DNA of 40,796 nucleotides from NCBI GenBank assembly GCA_964604465.1, contig CAZRYZ010000005.1, positions 1 to 40,796 of the forward strand, in the 5' to 3' direction. A program made the position numbers and the translations under genes. Shown here one piece after another: positions 15,309 through 22,716 of this stretch; the first letter of the stretch is position 1, and the number at the start of each line of letters is the position of its first letter. The notes under the pieces were generated by a model that saw only the letters and a list, made by a program, of their open reading frames with translations, searched no databases and had not been told where the DNA came from. This DNA is from Fluviibacter sp964604465 (lineage in GTDB: Bacteria > Pseudomonadota > Gammaproteobacteria > Burkholderiales > Rhodocyclaceae).

Positions 15309-16686
15309 TGCTCACATCTCCGTTTTCTGCAACGCCCCATGACTGGATGGCGTTGTTGTGATAGATCGAACGGGTACCGCGAACGGCACGTAGTTGGCCG
15401 TAAGTCGGTTGCACGTAACCGGTATCGTCGACAGCACGCGATTGCAGAATCGCTGACTTGCCATCCCAGTTCCAGGGCACGCTGAAGCGGGTGAGGGCTT
15501 TCGACTGAATCGGCGTTTCCAGCTTGGCGCGCTTCCAGTTGATCCCGCCATCGGTCGAGACGTCGACCTGACGGATCTTGCCGCGACCAGACCAGGCTAG
15601 GCCCGAAATGGTGTAGTAACCCTTGTCCAGCATCTTCTGGCCGCCCGAAGGGGTACAGATGACGGATTTGCATTCCTGAATCGAGGTGTACTGACGATGC
15701 TGGCCGTCCGGCAACAGATCAATGTAGTGTACTGCCTCGTCCTTGGTGCCGTAAGGCTGATCACCCACTTCAATGCGGCGCAGCCACTTGACCCAGGAGA
15801 CGCCCTGAACACCCGGTACAACCAGGCGCAGCGGGTAGCCGTTTTCGGGGCGCATCATTTCACCGTTCATGCCGTAGGCCACGATGACTTCATCGTTCAG
15901 CACCATTTCCATCGGAATCGTCCGAGTCATGGCGGAGCCATCGGCACCTTCGGCCAGCACGAATTTCTTGGTCATGTCGGCGCCGCAGTCTTCCAGGAGC
16001 ACACGCAGCGGCACGCCTGTGAATTCGCTACAGGACAGCATGCCGTGGGTGTACTGCACCGTCGGCACGGCAACGTTACCCCATTCCATCCCGGTATTGG
16101 CGCCACACTCGATAAAGTGGATGCGCGACACGAAGGGCAGACGCATGATGTCGTCCATCGTGTAGACCTTGGGCTTCTTCACGAACTCGGGGCTCGAGCC
16201 ATTAACCATCAGGCGGTGCATGCTCGGGTCGATGTCGTACCAACCCTGGTGATGCCGCTCGAAGTGGAGGCCGGAAGCGGTGATGATGCCGAACATGCTC
16301 TGCAGCGGCGAGAACGACACACTGGATTGCGTAGTCTGCGTCAGGCCCGGGCTCTGGCGACGGATGACGTCGGCTTCGAACTTGGAGGGGAGGCCATAGG
16401 GCGCGGTAGCAACGCCTTTGCCAAGTGTGGTCGCCCAGGTCTGCGGTTGAAGAATGTACGGATCACCCGTAGCCGCATCGACCATGCCGCCCTGGGCGAA
16501 GGCCTGACGACCCGTCATGGCAGCAACCGCAGCCGCCAGTGAACCCTTCAGAAAACTGCGTCGACCCTGGGTGACTTCGTCGATTTCGGTTGGGGTCAGA
16601 AAGTTTTCAGGTGCTTTCTGAATCCGACCCGGCTTCTTGAGGCCTTCCGGTGTTTCAACCGGTTTCAGCTCTTCATGTTTTGCCAT
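15292..16686 (-). CDS. soxC: SoxC sulfane dehydrogenase, molybdopterin subunit
   Basis: SoxC is a sulfite-oxidase-family molybdoenzyme that oxidises the sulfane sulfur left on SoxY, giving the six-electron branch of Sox. The ATG at 16686 (464 residues) is chosen over the GTG two codons earlier because AAGGAG sits 7 bases from it. A twin-arginine leader is present late in the N-terminus (GRRSFLKGSL, Arg42-Arg43), usual for SoxC. The molybdenum-ligating cysteine is C194 in FIECGANTGMEWG. Later segments (GYPLRLVVPGVQGVSWVKWL and a C-terminal dimerisation region with VSTDGGINWKRA) complete the fold. It is the first gene of the sox unit. It requires Moco, whose synthesis genes lie downstream. Confidence 0.96.
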   Translation of the reverse strand: MAKHEELKPVETPEGLKKPGRIQKAPENFLTPTEIDEVTQGRRSFLKGSLAAAVAAMTGRQAFAQGGMVDAATGDPYILQPQTWATTLGKGVATAPYGLPSKFEADVIRRQSPGLTQTTQSSVSFSPLQSMFGIITASGLHFERHHQGWYDIDPSMHRLMVNGSSPEFVKKPKVYTMDDIMRLPFVSRIHFIECGANTGMEWGNVAVPTVQYTHGMLSCSEFTGVPLRVLLEDCGADMTKKFVLAEGADGSAMTRTIPMEMVLNDEVIVAYGMNGEMMRPENGYPLRLVVPGVQGVSWVKWLRRIEVGDQPYGTKDEAVHYIDLLPDGQHRQYTSIQECKSVICTPSGGQKMLDKGYYTISGLAWSGRGKIRQVDVSTDGGINWKRAKLETPIQSKALTRFSVPWNWDGKSAILQSRAVDDTGYVQPTYGQLRAVRGTRSIYHNNAIQSWGVAENGDVSNVQVL

Positions 16687-16813
16687 TACCACTCCTTGTG
16701 CCCATCAGCAATTGATTAAACAGGGGATAGAATGTGTTGCACTATACTGAACTTGTTGCTAAAAAGCATCGTGCGGCGCAATAATTTAGTCATATTTTTT
16801 GTGGGTCATTTTT
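16687..16813. promoter_or_regulatory. Divergent promoter region, soxC / SoxW-like gene
   Basis: This 127-base AT-rich spacer separates soxC from the divergent thioredoxin-fold gene and must drive the whole sox unit. On the minus strand a TATAGT hexamer (16746-16741) would make a fair -10 with a leader near 48 bases. No matching -35 is visible at 16-18 bases, so an activator may be needed. I found no strong palindrome that would identify a SoxR-type repressor site. These promoter assignments are tentative. Confidence 0.35.
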
Positions 16814-17350
16814 GTGAGAAAACTGTCGCGATTCGCACTGATTTTTTTAGGTGTTTTCATGAACTCTGCGGGGGCGGATGATGGCTTTGCCACCACCCCC
16901 TTTTTTAACTGGAAAGCCTTACGTCTTGCTGACGCGGTGAAAGAAATTCGGGGAAATGGGTCGCGAGTCATCGCTGTTTTTACCGAACCTGAGTGCGGTT
17001 ACTGCCGGAAGTATGAAAAAACATTGGCGCAGGTCGATAATGTCACCATTTACCGTTTTCTCATTCCCTTGGACGCGCGCAACGCACGGGCATCCGAAAC
17101 CATCTGGTGTGCTGGCGATAATAACGAAGTGCGGTTGCAGCAATTGCATCTGGCGATGCAGCGCCGTCCGACATCATCATCGACCGAAAAATGTAGCAAC
17201 CCGATCGCCGAGAATATTCGCTTTGCCCGAAAGTACGATATCTACCTGACGCCGACCACGATTGGCGCTGATGGCCGGCTGGTTCAGGGCTATCTCCCGT
17301 TGGCCAACCTGGAACAGTGGCTGGACGGTCGGGGTGCCTTCGATAAATAG
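16814..17350 (+). CDS. Exported thioredoxin/DsbC-like protein (SoxW-like)
   Basis: This predicts 178 residues from a GTG at 16814. A TTG five codons earlier is also in frame, but the GTG places the Arg-Lys at the start of a clean signal peptide (RKLSRFALIFLGVFMNSAGA). The redox motif CGYC lies at about 61-64 in FTEPECGYCRKYEK, and a cis-proline loop LTPTT appears late, as in DsbC/DsbG and SoxW. The extra cysteines (WCAG and KCSNP) also match the DsbC pattern. It probably reduces or isomerises thiols in the periplasm, keeping SoxY or SoxA cysteines and haem-site cysteines reduced. It is divergent from soxC and convergent with the rhodanese gene across a hairpin terminator. Confidence 0.85.
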   Translation: MRKLSRFALIFLGVFMNSAGADDGFATTPFFNWKALRLADAVKEIRGNGSRVIAVFTEPECGYCRKYEKTLAQVDNVTIYRFLIPLDARNARASETIWCAGDNNEVRLQQLHLAMQRRPTSSSTEKCSNPIAENIRFARKYDIYLTPTTIGADGRLVQGYLPLANLEQWLDGRGAFDK

Positions 17351-17371
17351 CTTTGTGGCCGCCCCATAAAA

Positions 17372-17397
17372 AAACGCGGGTCCTAAGACCCGCGTTT
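17372..17397 (-). terminator. Strong hairpin terminator between converging genes
   Basis: An 11-base perfect stem (17372-17382 pairs with 17387-17397) encloses the tetraloop CTAA. Its GC-rich core, ACGCGGGTC, is flanked on the left by a run of A residues that reads as a U-tract on the minus strand. It is therefore a classic intrinsic terminator for the fbp-to-rhodanese unit. On the plus strand only TTTGCGATT follows, so it should be weaker for the SoxW-like gene. Confidence 0.88.
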
Positions 17398-17423
17398 GCG
17401 ATTGGACTGACTGATCTGTTAAA

Positions 17424-17996
17424 TCAGAAATCACCCTGAACAATCGGGAAGCCGAGGGCGGCCCAATCCAGCATGCCACCACGGTAGTAGTAAATCTTAT
17501 TGGCGGGGAAGCCTTCGCGTGTCATCGCAGTGATCGCAGTCGGGCTTTGTGGGCAGACTGGACCATGGCAGAACGCATAAACATCTTTTGCCTTGCTGCA
17601 GTCCCACTTACCGGCTTTCTTGGCGCAGCCTAGTTCATCCATACGGTTTGCTACTTCGGTGTAGGGAATGTGATAGGAGTTCGGAATGGTGCCCTTGACA
17701 CGATCTTCCGGTTCGCGCATGTCAACGACCATTGCCTTTTTGTTATTCATGGCCTCGAGAATTTCAATCTCAGTGACCGGGTTCACACCCTTCACTGGAA
17801 TGAGCGGTTGTAACCAGCCTTTGTTTTTTGCACAGGGGGTCATGACCCGTGTAATGGTGTAGGGACCTTTGGGGGTTTGGACAACAAATTCCTTGCTTTC
17901 GCCGATGATGCGCAGTTTTTCAGGTTCTGCAGCGGTCTGGGCAAAAGCGGTGACCGACATCGCGGCCAGTGCAATACCTGCAATCAGTTTCTTCAT
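17424..17996 (-). CDS. Periplasmic rhodanese-like protein
   Basis: This is a 190-residue exported single-domain rhodanese. Residues 1-19 are a signal peptide (MKKLIAGIALAAMSVTAFA). After an N-terminal extension of about 65 residues comes the rhodanese fold: VVDMREPEDRVKGTIPNS, then the active-site loop FCHGPVCPQSP with Cys143 and a second Cys148, and YYYRGGMLDWAALGFP at the end. The loop differs from the standard CxxG(R/K)S but matches a subgroup with CxGPxCxQSP. Two other cysteines (about 124 and 133) may form a disulfide. It would transfer sulfane sulfur in the periplasm. AGGAG precedes the ATG by 6 bases. It is the last gene before the terminator, 109 bases from pntB. Confidence 0.85.
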   Translation of the reverse strand: MKKLIAGIALAAMSVTAFAQTAAEPEKLRIIGESKEFVVQTPKGPYTITRVMTPCAKNKGWLQPLIPVKGVNPVTEIEILEAMNNKKAMVVDMREPEDRVKGTIPNSYHIPYTEVANRMDELGCAKKAGKWDCSKAKDVYAFCHGPVCPQSPTAITAMTREGFPANKIYYYRGGMLDWAALGFPIVQGDF

Positions 17997-18021
17997 GGTT
18001 GTCTCCTGTTTTTAGTGTGGT

Positions 18022-18049
18022 GTCGTACCCACCTTGCGACGGGTACGAC
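18022..18049 (-). repeat. 9-base inverted repeat in the leader of the rhodanese gene
   Basis: GTCGTACCC at 18022-18030 and GGGTACGAC at 18041-18049 are perfect complements around a 10-base loop. On the minus strand the hairpin ends just before ACCACACTAAAAACAGGAG and the rhodanese ATG. There is no U-tract after it, so it is unlikely to be a full terminator. It could stabilise pntB mRNA, be a processing site, be part of a leader controlling the rhodanese gene, or be a protein-binding dyad. Confidence 0.5.
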
Positions 18050-18105
18050 GTAATGAATTTATAACATGTAATTCTGTGTTTTGTGTAAGCAATGGGGTAG
18101 AAACA

Positions 18106-19479
18106 TTAGCCCAGGGCTTTGAGGTGCTGGATGATTTCACCGGCGATCGGTTGTGCATCGCCGTAGAGCATGCGGCAGTTGTCGGTGTAGAAGAGGGCAT
18201 TTTCCACCCCCGAATAACCCGCACCCTTGCCGCGTTTGACCACGATGACGTTCTGCGCCAGATCGGCATCCAGAATCGGCATGCCGTAAATGGGGCTGGT
18301 CTTGTCGGTCCGGGCAATGGGGTTGACGACGTCATTGGCGCCGATTACCAGCGCGACATCACACTGCGGGAATTCGCCGTTGATCTCTTCCAGGTCGAAG
18401 ATCTTGTCATACGGAACGCCGGCTTCGGCCAGCAGCACATTCATGTGCCCGGGCATACGACCGGCCACCGGGTGGATGGCGAACTTGACGTCGACACCGG
18501 CTTCTTCCAGCAAGGCAGTCATTTCCCAGACCTTGTGCTGGGCATGTGCGACGGCCATCCCGTAACCCGGAATGATGATGACCTTGCTGGCATAACGCAT
18601 CATGGCAGCAGCATCCATGGCGCCTACTTCCTTCATGGTGCCTTCAATCGCCTGGCCGCCTTCGCCACCCCCAGTCATCGGGGTGAAGAGGATATTGGTC
18701 AGCGGGCGGTTCATGGCCTTGGCCATGAGCTGCGTCAACAGGGTACCGGCTGCTCCCACCACGATACCGGCAATGATCAGCGCCGGGTTGCCGAGAACAT
18801 AACCCTCGAAACCGACTGCCAGCCCGGTAAAGGCGTTAAACAGCGAGATGACCACGGGCATATCGGCACCGCCAATCGGCAGGGTGACGATCAGGCCCAA
18901 GACAAGCGCGACGACAAAGAAGGCCACGATCAGCTCGGGTTGTGCCGGTGCCATGAGGACCATGGCAGCGCCCAGAAGGATGGCGACTGCAGCCAGCACC
19001 ACATTGACCGCATTCTGTGCGGGAAGGCGGTGTGCCTTTTTGAGCACGCCCTGAAGCTTCGCCCAGGCCACGCAGGAACCGGTGAACGAGACGGCACCGA
19101 TCAGGGCGCCAATCACGGCCAGCAGCGTGACCACGGTCGAGTGGGCATCACCGCGGGCAAACTCGATGGCCGCAATGGCGGCAGCCGCGCCGCCGCCCAT
19201 GCCGTTGTAAATGGCAACCATCTGGGGCATGTCGGTCATTTGTACCTTCTTGCCAGAGATCCAGGCGGCGGCACCACCGATGACCAGCGCCGCGATCATC
19301 AGGGCGATGTTCTGCAGACCCGGTACGAGAAAGGTGCCGGCAATTGCTACCAGCATGCCATAACCTGCCCAGACTATGCCCTTGCGGGCGGTGACCGGTG
19401 AGCTCATGCCCTTAAGGCCGACGATAAAAAGTAGTGCACCCAGGAACCAGGTGCCGTGTACGTAAATGGGGAGCGACAT
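18106..19479 (-). CDS. pntB: Proton-translocating NAD(P)+ transhydrogenase, beta subunit PntB
   Basis: PntB holds the NADPH-binding domain and part of the membrane channel of transhydrogenase, which uses the proton gradient to make NADPH from NADH. It is 457 residues. The N-terminal half has many helices with glycine-rich segments (TLPIGGADMPVVISLFNAFTG, about residues 217-237). The C-terminal NADP-binding domain shows IIPGYGMAVAHAQHKV, HPVAGRMPGHMNVLLAEA, and VVKRGKGAGYSGVENALFY, all diagnostic. Its start directly abuts the pntAB stop; AAGGAGGA sits inside the end of pntAB. It is the third gene of a pntAA-AB-B set. Confidence 0.97.
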   Translation of the reverse strand: MSLPIYVHGTWFLGALLFIVGLKGMSSPVTARKGIVWAGYGMLVAIAGTFLVPGLQNIALMIAALVIGGAAAWISGKKVQMTDMPQMVAIYNGMGGGAAAAIAAIEFARGDAHSTVVTLLAVIGALIGAVSFTGSCVAWAKLQGVLKKAHRLPAQNAVNVVLAAVAILLGAAMVLMAPAQPELIVAFFVVALVLGLIVTLPIGGADMPVVISLFNAFTGLAVGFEGYVLGNPALIIAGIVVGAAGTLLTQLMAKAMNRPLTNILFTPMTGGGEGGQAIEGTMKEVGAMDAAAMMRYASKVIIIPGYGMAVAHAQHKVWEMTALLEEAGVDVKFAIHPVAGRMPGHMNVLLAEAGVPYDKIFDLEEINGEFPQCDVALVIGANDVVNPIARTDKTSPIYGMPILDADLAQNVIVVKRGKGAGYSGVENALFYTDNCRMLYGDAQPIAGEIIQHLKALG

Positions 19480-19764
19480 TTATGCTTCCTCCTTCTTCTT
19501 GAACATGCCGAGCATGCGCTCGGTCACCACGTAGCCACCTGCCGCATTGGCAGCCCCGAGGGCCACGGCAAAGAAGCCGATCGCCTGTTCAAAGGGGGTG
19601 CTGGCCTGGCCCAGGGCGATCATGGCGCCCACGACGACAACGCCGTGAATGAAGTTGGAGCCGGACATCAGCGGGGTATGCAGAATGACGGGCACCTTGG
19701 CAATGATTTCATAGCCGGTAAACGCCGCCAGCATGAAGATATAGAGCGCGAGTAAACCATCCAT
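19480..19764 (-). CDS. pntAB: NAD(P)+ transhydrogenase alpha subunit, membrane part PntAB
   Basis: This small membrane subunit has 94 residues and three hydrophobic helices (ALYIFMLAAFTGYEII, then FIHGVVVVGAMIALG, then IGFFAVALGAANAAGGYVV). In enzymes such as that of Rhodospirillum rubrum, the alpha subunit is split into a soluble PntAA and a membrane PntAB, as here. KVPVILHTPLMSGSNFIHG is a family signature. It starts 2 bases after pntAA and abuts pntB, so the three are translationally linked. Confidence 0.95.
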   Translation of the reverse strand: MDGLLALYIFMLAAFTGYEIIAKVPVILHTPLMSGSNFIHGVVVVGAMIALGQASTPFEQAIGFFAVALGAANAAGGYVVTERMLGMFKKKEEA

Positions 19765-19766
19765 GG

Positions 19767-20891
19767 TTATTCTCCTAAGACTTGTTTGACGGATGCGTGG
19801 ACGGTTTCACCATCACGACATAGGACGGAGCCATTGAGCACTTCATCATCCCAGTCGAAGCTGATGTTGCCTTCCTTGATGAAGGGAGAAATGAAGTTGT
19901 AGATATTCCGGCTATAAAGTTCGGATGAGTGGGTCGGCATCCGCGATGGCAGATTCAATGGGCCGTGAATATTTACATCATTGGCGATGATGTGCTCACC
20001 CGGTTGGGTCAAAGCACAGTTGCCACCGGTTTCGGCAGCCATGTCGACGATGACCGCGCCGTACTTCATGCGGCCAACCATCTCTTCCGTGATGATGATG
20101 GGCGCCTTCTTGCCCGGGATGGCGGCGGTAGTGATAACCACATCCGCTGCAGCCACAGCCTTGGCCAGCTTCTCCGCCTGTTGGGCCTTTTCTTCCTCGG
20201 AGAGTTCGCGGGCATAGCCACCTGTGCCATCCGCCGAGACACCCGTATCAACAAACTTGGCCCCCAGCGATTCGATCTGTTCACGTGCGGCGGCGCGCAC
20301 GTCGTAGGCTTCGACCATGGCGCCGAGACGCTTGCACGTCGCGATCGCTTGCAAACCGGCGACCCCGGCGCCGATCACTAGGACCCGTGCCGGACGGATG
20401 GTGCCGGCTGCGGTGGTGAGCATCGGGAAGAATTTGGTGCAACGAGCAGCGGCAATCAATCCACACTGATAGCCCGAACAGGCGCCCTGCGAGGAGAGGG
20501 CGTCCATGCTCTGTGCACGCGAGATACGGGGCAGCAATTCCAAAGCAAACACAGTCAGCCGTTTCTTGTTGAAAGCGGCCAGACGTTCGCGGCTTTCGTA
20601 AGGGCGCATCAGACCGATCACGGTGGCACCCTCGGGCATAGCCTCGATTTCTTCAAGGGTGGGCGGCGTCACGCGCAGAATGAGTTGTGCGTTACCGTAA
20701 CAGTTGTTGAGGCTATCGCTGTAACCGATGTCAGCGTAGTCGGCATCGAGAAAGTGACTCTCGGCACCGGCCGTCCTTTCCAGCTGGATCTGCGCGCCCA
20801 GAGCAGCATATTTCTTCGCAGTCTCCGGTGCGAGTGCTACGCGTTTTTCTCCCGCTTCGGTTTCCCGAGCAACGGCGATGGTCAATGGCAT
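19767..20891 (-). CDS. pntAA: NAD(P)+ transhydrogenase alpha subunit, NAD-binding part PntAA
   Basis: This 374-residue soluble subunit binds NAD(H). The alanine-dehydrogenase/PNT N-terminal domain opens with VARETEAGEKRVALAPETAKK. The Rossmann nucleotide motif is VIGAGVAGLQAIATCKRLGA followed by AYDVR. The RQD-type loop and ITTAAIPGKKAPIIITEEMV are typical. It lies 42 bases after rpe, so it belongs to the CBB transcription unit; GGGGAG precedes the ATG. Confidence 0.96.
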   Translation of the reverse strand: MPLTIAVARETEAGEKRVALAPETAKKYAALGAQIQLERTAGAESHFLDADYADIGYSDSLNNCYGNAQLILRVTPPTLEEIEAMPEGATVIGLMRPYESRERLAAFNKKRLTVFALELLPRISRAQSMDALSSQGACSGYQCGLIAAARCTKFFPMLTTAAGTIRPARVLVIGAGVAGLQAIATCKRLGAMVEAYDVRAAAREQIESLGAKFVDTGVSADGTGGYARELSEEEKAQQAEKLAKAVAAADVVITTAAIPGKKAPIIITEEMVGRMKYGAVIVDMAAETGGNCALTQPGEHIIANDVNIHGPLNLPSRMPTHSSELYSRNIYNFISPFIKEGNISFDWDDEVLNGSVLCRDGETVHASVKQVLGE

Positions 20892-20933
20892 TGTGGTTCT
20901 CCCCGATTGTGTGAATACTTTATGGTTGTTACG

Positions 20934-21632
20934 TTATTGGTCGAGTGCATGACGTAGTTTTGAAACTATTGTGTCATAACGATTTGGGTCATTGGTATTG
21001 CGCTGCGAAAATATCGCAGAACCAGCCACGAAGGTATCAACGCCGGCGGCCGCGATTTTGGCGATGTTGTCTGCGTTAACACCACCGTCAATTTCCAGAC
21101 GGATGCTTTGTCCGGTGTTGGCGCAGTGGCTGTCAATCATGGCGCGCGCTTTGCGGGCTTTATCGAGGCTGCTTTCAATGAATTTCTGCCCGCCGAACCC
21201 CGGGTTGACGCTCATGAGCAGAACCATGTCGATCTTGTCCATGACGTGATCCAGCCATGCCAGCGGCGTTGCCGGATTTAACACGATACCGGCCTTGCAA
21301 CCCTGGTCACGGATCAGGCCCAGTGTGCGATCCACATGCTGGCTAGCTTCGGGGTGGAAGGTGATCATGTTGGCACCCGCTTTGGCAAAGTCTGCGACGA
21401 TCCGGTCGACCGGGCTGACCATGAGATGAACATCTATGATGGCCTCCATGCACGGTCGAATGGCTTCGCAGACCAGGGGACCGATGGTCAGGTTAGGGAC
21501 ATAATGGTTGTCCATGACGTCAAAGTGAATCCAGTCGGCACCGGAGGCGATGACGTTGCTGACCTCTTCACCCAGACAGGCGAAATTGGCCGACAGGATG
21601 CTCGGGGCGATGATGAAGTCGTGCTGGCTCAT
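20934..21632 (-). CDS. rpe: Ribulose-phosphate 3-epimerase
   Basis: This enzyme interconverts ribulose 5-phosphate and xylulose 5-phosphate for RuBP regeneration. The ATG at 21632 gives 232 residues, the family length; the frame runs further upstream but that stretch overlaps fba and has no ribosome site. Signatures are IIAPSILSANFACLGEE at the N-terminus, HFDVMDNHYVPNLTIGP (metal-binding His and Asp), VLLMSVNPGFGGQKFI, and LEIDGGVN. It starts 13 bases after fba and is followed by pntAA. As part of the CBB unit it corresponds to cbbE. Confidence 0.96.
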   Translation of the reverse strand: MSQHDFIIAPSILSANFACLGEEVSNVIASGADWIHFDVMDNHYVPNLTIGPLVCEAIRPCMEAIIDVHLMVSPVDRIVADFAKAGANMITFHPEASQHVDRTLGLIRDQGCKAGIVLNPATPLAWLDHVMDKIDMVLLMSVNPGFGGQKFIESSLDKARKARAMIDSHCANTGQSIRLEIDGGVNADNIAKIAAAGVDTFVAGSAIFSQRNTNDPNRYDTIVSKLRHALDQ

Positions 21633-21645
21633 AAGAGTTCCCGGT

Positions 21646-22686
21646 TTAGAAGCCATAGGATTTGGCAATGACATCCAGAGGCACGGGCCGGATTTTGCTG
21701 GCCATGCCGGCACAGCCAAATGCCTCGAAGCGCTGCTGACAGATGTCCTTCGCTGCCTTGACGGCTGCTTTCAGAAAGGCGCGGGGGTCGAATTCGGCAG
21801 GATGGAGTGCCATGGCCTGGCGCATGGCGCCTGTCATGGCGAGACGGATATCGGTATCAATGTTGACCTTGCGGACCCCATGGCGAATGCCTTCGACAAT
21901 TTCTTCGACGGGAACGCCATAGGTCTCTTTGAGGTTGCCACCATACTCGCGGATGATAGCCAGCCACTCCTGCGGCACGCTGGAGGAGCCATGCATGACG
22001 AGATGGGTATCAGGAATTTTTTCATGGATCGCTTTGATGCGGTCAATAGCCAGAATTTCACCGGTGGGCGGCCGGGTGAATTTGTAGGCGCCATGGCTGG
22101 TGCCGATCGCAATAGCGAGGGCGTCGACGCCAGTCCTTGCGACAAAATCACGAGCCTCTTCAGGGTCGGTCAGGAGCTGGCTGTGGTCCAGCTTGCCGCT
22201 GGCGCCGATCCCGTCTTCCTCACCGGCTTCCCCAGTTTCGAGAGAGCCTAGACAACCCAGCTCGCCTTCGACCGAAACGCCGACAGCGTGGGCCATATCA
22301 ACAACACGCCGAGTCACTTCAACGTTGTAATCGTAGGTCGAAGGGGTTTTGCCATCGGCCATCAGCGAGCCATCCATCATGACGCTTGAAAATCCGCTAC
22401 GAATCGATTGCTGGCAGACGGCGGGGCTTGTTCCGTGATCCTGGTGCATACAGATGGGGATCTCGGGGTATTGCTCGACAGCCGCTTCAACCAGTTTTCT
22501 CAGGAAGGGTTCGCCAGCATATTTGCGGGCACCGGCCGAGGCCTGCAGGATCACCGGGCTGTCACAGGCTTCGGCAGCCTGCATGATGGCCTGGATCTGT
22601 TCCATATCGTTGACGTTGAATGCCGGAATACCGTAATGATGTTCGGCGGCATGATCGAGTAACTGTCTGAGTGAAATGATGGCCAT
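21646..22686 (-). CDS. fba: Class II fructose-bisphosphate aldolase, Calvin-cycle type
   Basis: This zinc-dependent aldolase makes fructose 1,6-bisphosphate and sedoheptulose 1,7-bisphosphate in the CBB cycle (cbbA). It is 346 residues. Zinc-ligand and catalytic segments are visible: CMHQDHGTSP, VEGELGCLG, AIGTSHGAYKF, VMHGSSSVP, and VNIDTDIRLAMTGA. The length and the FSSVMMDGS region match the subtype used by autotrophic proteobacteria. AAGGA lies 8 bases before the ATG. It sits 30 bases after tkt. Confidence 0.96.
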   Translation of the reverse strand: MAIISLRQLLDHAAEHHYGIPAFNVNDMEQIQAIMQAAEACDSPVILQASAGARKYAGEPFLRKLVEAAVEQYPEIPICMHQDHGTSPAVCQQSIRSGFSSVMMDGSLMADGKTPSTYDYNVEVTRRVVDMAHAVGVSVEGELGCLGSLETGEAGEEDGIGASGKLDHSQLLTDPEEARDFVARTGVDALAIAIGTSHGAYKFTRPPTGEILAIDRIKAIHEKIPDTHLVMHGSSSVPQEWLAIIREYGGNLKETYGVPVEEIVEGIRHGVRKVNIDTDIRLAMTGAMRQAMALHPAEFDPRAFLKAAVKAAKDICQQRFEAFGCAGMASKIRPVPLDVIAKSYGF

Positions 22687-22716
22687 GATGAGTCCTTTGA
22701 ATAATTGATAGATGGA

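Noticed and set aside
14208..15485. A 425-codon open frame on the plus strand opposite soxD
   Set aside because: It lies antisense to soxD, soxY and soxC ends. The protein is Arg/His-rich without recognisable domains, and soxD has two haem motifs and a signal peptide.
15697..16542. A 281-codon plus-strand frame opposite soxC
   Set aside because: It is antisense to a well-supported molybdoenzyme; the His-rich translation reflects reverse-complement codon bias.
18034..19401. A 455-codon open frame on the plus strand opposite pntB
   Set aside because: Its translation is His/Asp/Gly-rich with no fold-like pattern and mirrors the codon bias of pntB, whose product is unmistakable.
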